A stretch of 8,007 bases of DNA from Melioribacteraceae bacterium (GTDB lineage Bacteria > Bacteroidota > Ignavibacteria > Ignavibacteriales > Melioribacteraceae): contig WFQV01000084.1 of assembly GCA_015486905.1 (NCBI GenBank), forward strand, positions 1 through 8,007. Direction: 5' to 3'. Position numbers and translations under genes: made by a program. The notes under the pieces are model-generated. The model saw nothing but the letters and a program-made list of their open reading frames with translations, did no database searches and was not told the DNA's origin. Positions 7,759 to 8,007 of this stretch are shown here, piece by piece (position 1 is the stretch's first letter; every line of letters begins with the position of its first letter).

Positions 7759-8007
7759 AAGTAATTTTTATAAAATATTTACAATATAGTGATTATTTCT
7801 AAGTCTTATTAAAGATACATAGTTAATTTCTTTAAAACCAATTCAAAAATATGTTGCCCAACGTCTTTCTACACCTATTGCACACAGCGGAACTTATGTT
7901 TTATTGATAGATATATTTTGAAAAATAAAAATAATTATATGTTAAAGCAAGAAATAATTGAATAAATCATCAGAAAACTTAAAACCGAAAAGAACTATTA
8001 TTTCTCA
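7759..8007. other. AT-rich intergenic region upstream of the operon
   Basis: About 250 bp with stops in every frame and no credible gene on either strand. It is strongly AT-rich except for a more balanced segment around 7853-7895. That segment contains the small palindrome GTTGCCCAAC (7853-7862), whose minus-strand half GTTGGGC fits the GTTRRRY core of integron recombination sites. No terminator hairpin followed by a T-run was recognised, and no tRNA end or insertion-sequence end was seen. The preceding gene, if any, lies outside the window. Confidence 0.6.
7810..7841 (-). promoter_or_regulatory. Possible promoter of the operon (TTG / TATCTTTA)
   Basis: On the minus strand a TTG (7841-7839) is followed after 21 nt by TATCTTTA (7817-7810), close to the Bacteroidota -33/-7 pattern (TTG ... 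TAnnTTTG). It would give a leader of roughly 45-50 nt before the helicase ATG. The region is very AT-rich, so such matches arise by chance; no convincing sigma-70 pair was found as a competitor. The call is tentative and depends on the organism belonging to that phylum. Confidence 0.25.

Noticed and set aside
1..8007. CRISPR array, tRNA, or insertion-sequence ends
   Set aside because: No regularly spaced repeats, no tRNA-like cloverleaf segment and no transposase or terminal inverted repeats were seen on reading both strands.

Overview
The window carries one tightly packed, leftward-reading (minus strand) operon of three large genes, preceded by about 250 bp of AT-rich non-coding DNA at the right edge. 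The order of transcription is: (1) a 1109-residue SNF2/DEAH-type helicase with a C-terminal DUF3883 (PD-(D/E)xK-like) domain, 7758-4429; (2) a 957-residue DUF1156-type adenine-specific DNA methyltransferase, 4432-1559, starting with GTG in a 4-base GTGA overlap with the helicase stop; (3) an AlbA_2 (Schlafen-type) plus RecG-C-like GHKL ATPase protein that starts 3 nt after the methylase stop and runs off the left edge (1555 to 1). There are no tRNA or rRNA genes, no CRISPR array, and no transposase. No plus-strand gene is credible.

The genes look like a DNA-modification-based defence locus. A large adenine methylase paired with a SNF2 helicase carrying the ADDPGAGKT P-loop is the pairing known in class 1 DISARM (drmMI and drmD). 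The remaining DISARM genes (drmA, drmB, drmC) are not in the window, and the third position is taken by an AlbA_2/GHKL ATPase. The locus could therefore be a DISARM relative, a fragment of a larger island, or a compact three-gene system. My working model is that the methylase marks self DNA, the helicase-nuclease acts on unmarked DNA, and the AlbA_2 ATPase senses or regulates. Only the domain content is seen; the model is inference.

The organism is a low-to-moderate GC bacterium. The AT-rich upstream region, weak Shine-Dalgarno context at the first gene and a possible TAnnTTT-type -7 box would suit the Bacteroidota/Ignavibacteriota (FCB) side, but this is a low-confidence guess.

The most notable details are a sharp AT-rich, CpG-poor island inside the methylase (about 2400-3300), covering the catalytic DPPY motif and the probable target-recognition region; a QMNLF peptide at the extreme C-terminus of the methylase resembling a sliding-clamp-binding motif; and a D-(x13)-ExK nuclease-like signature at the end of the helicase.
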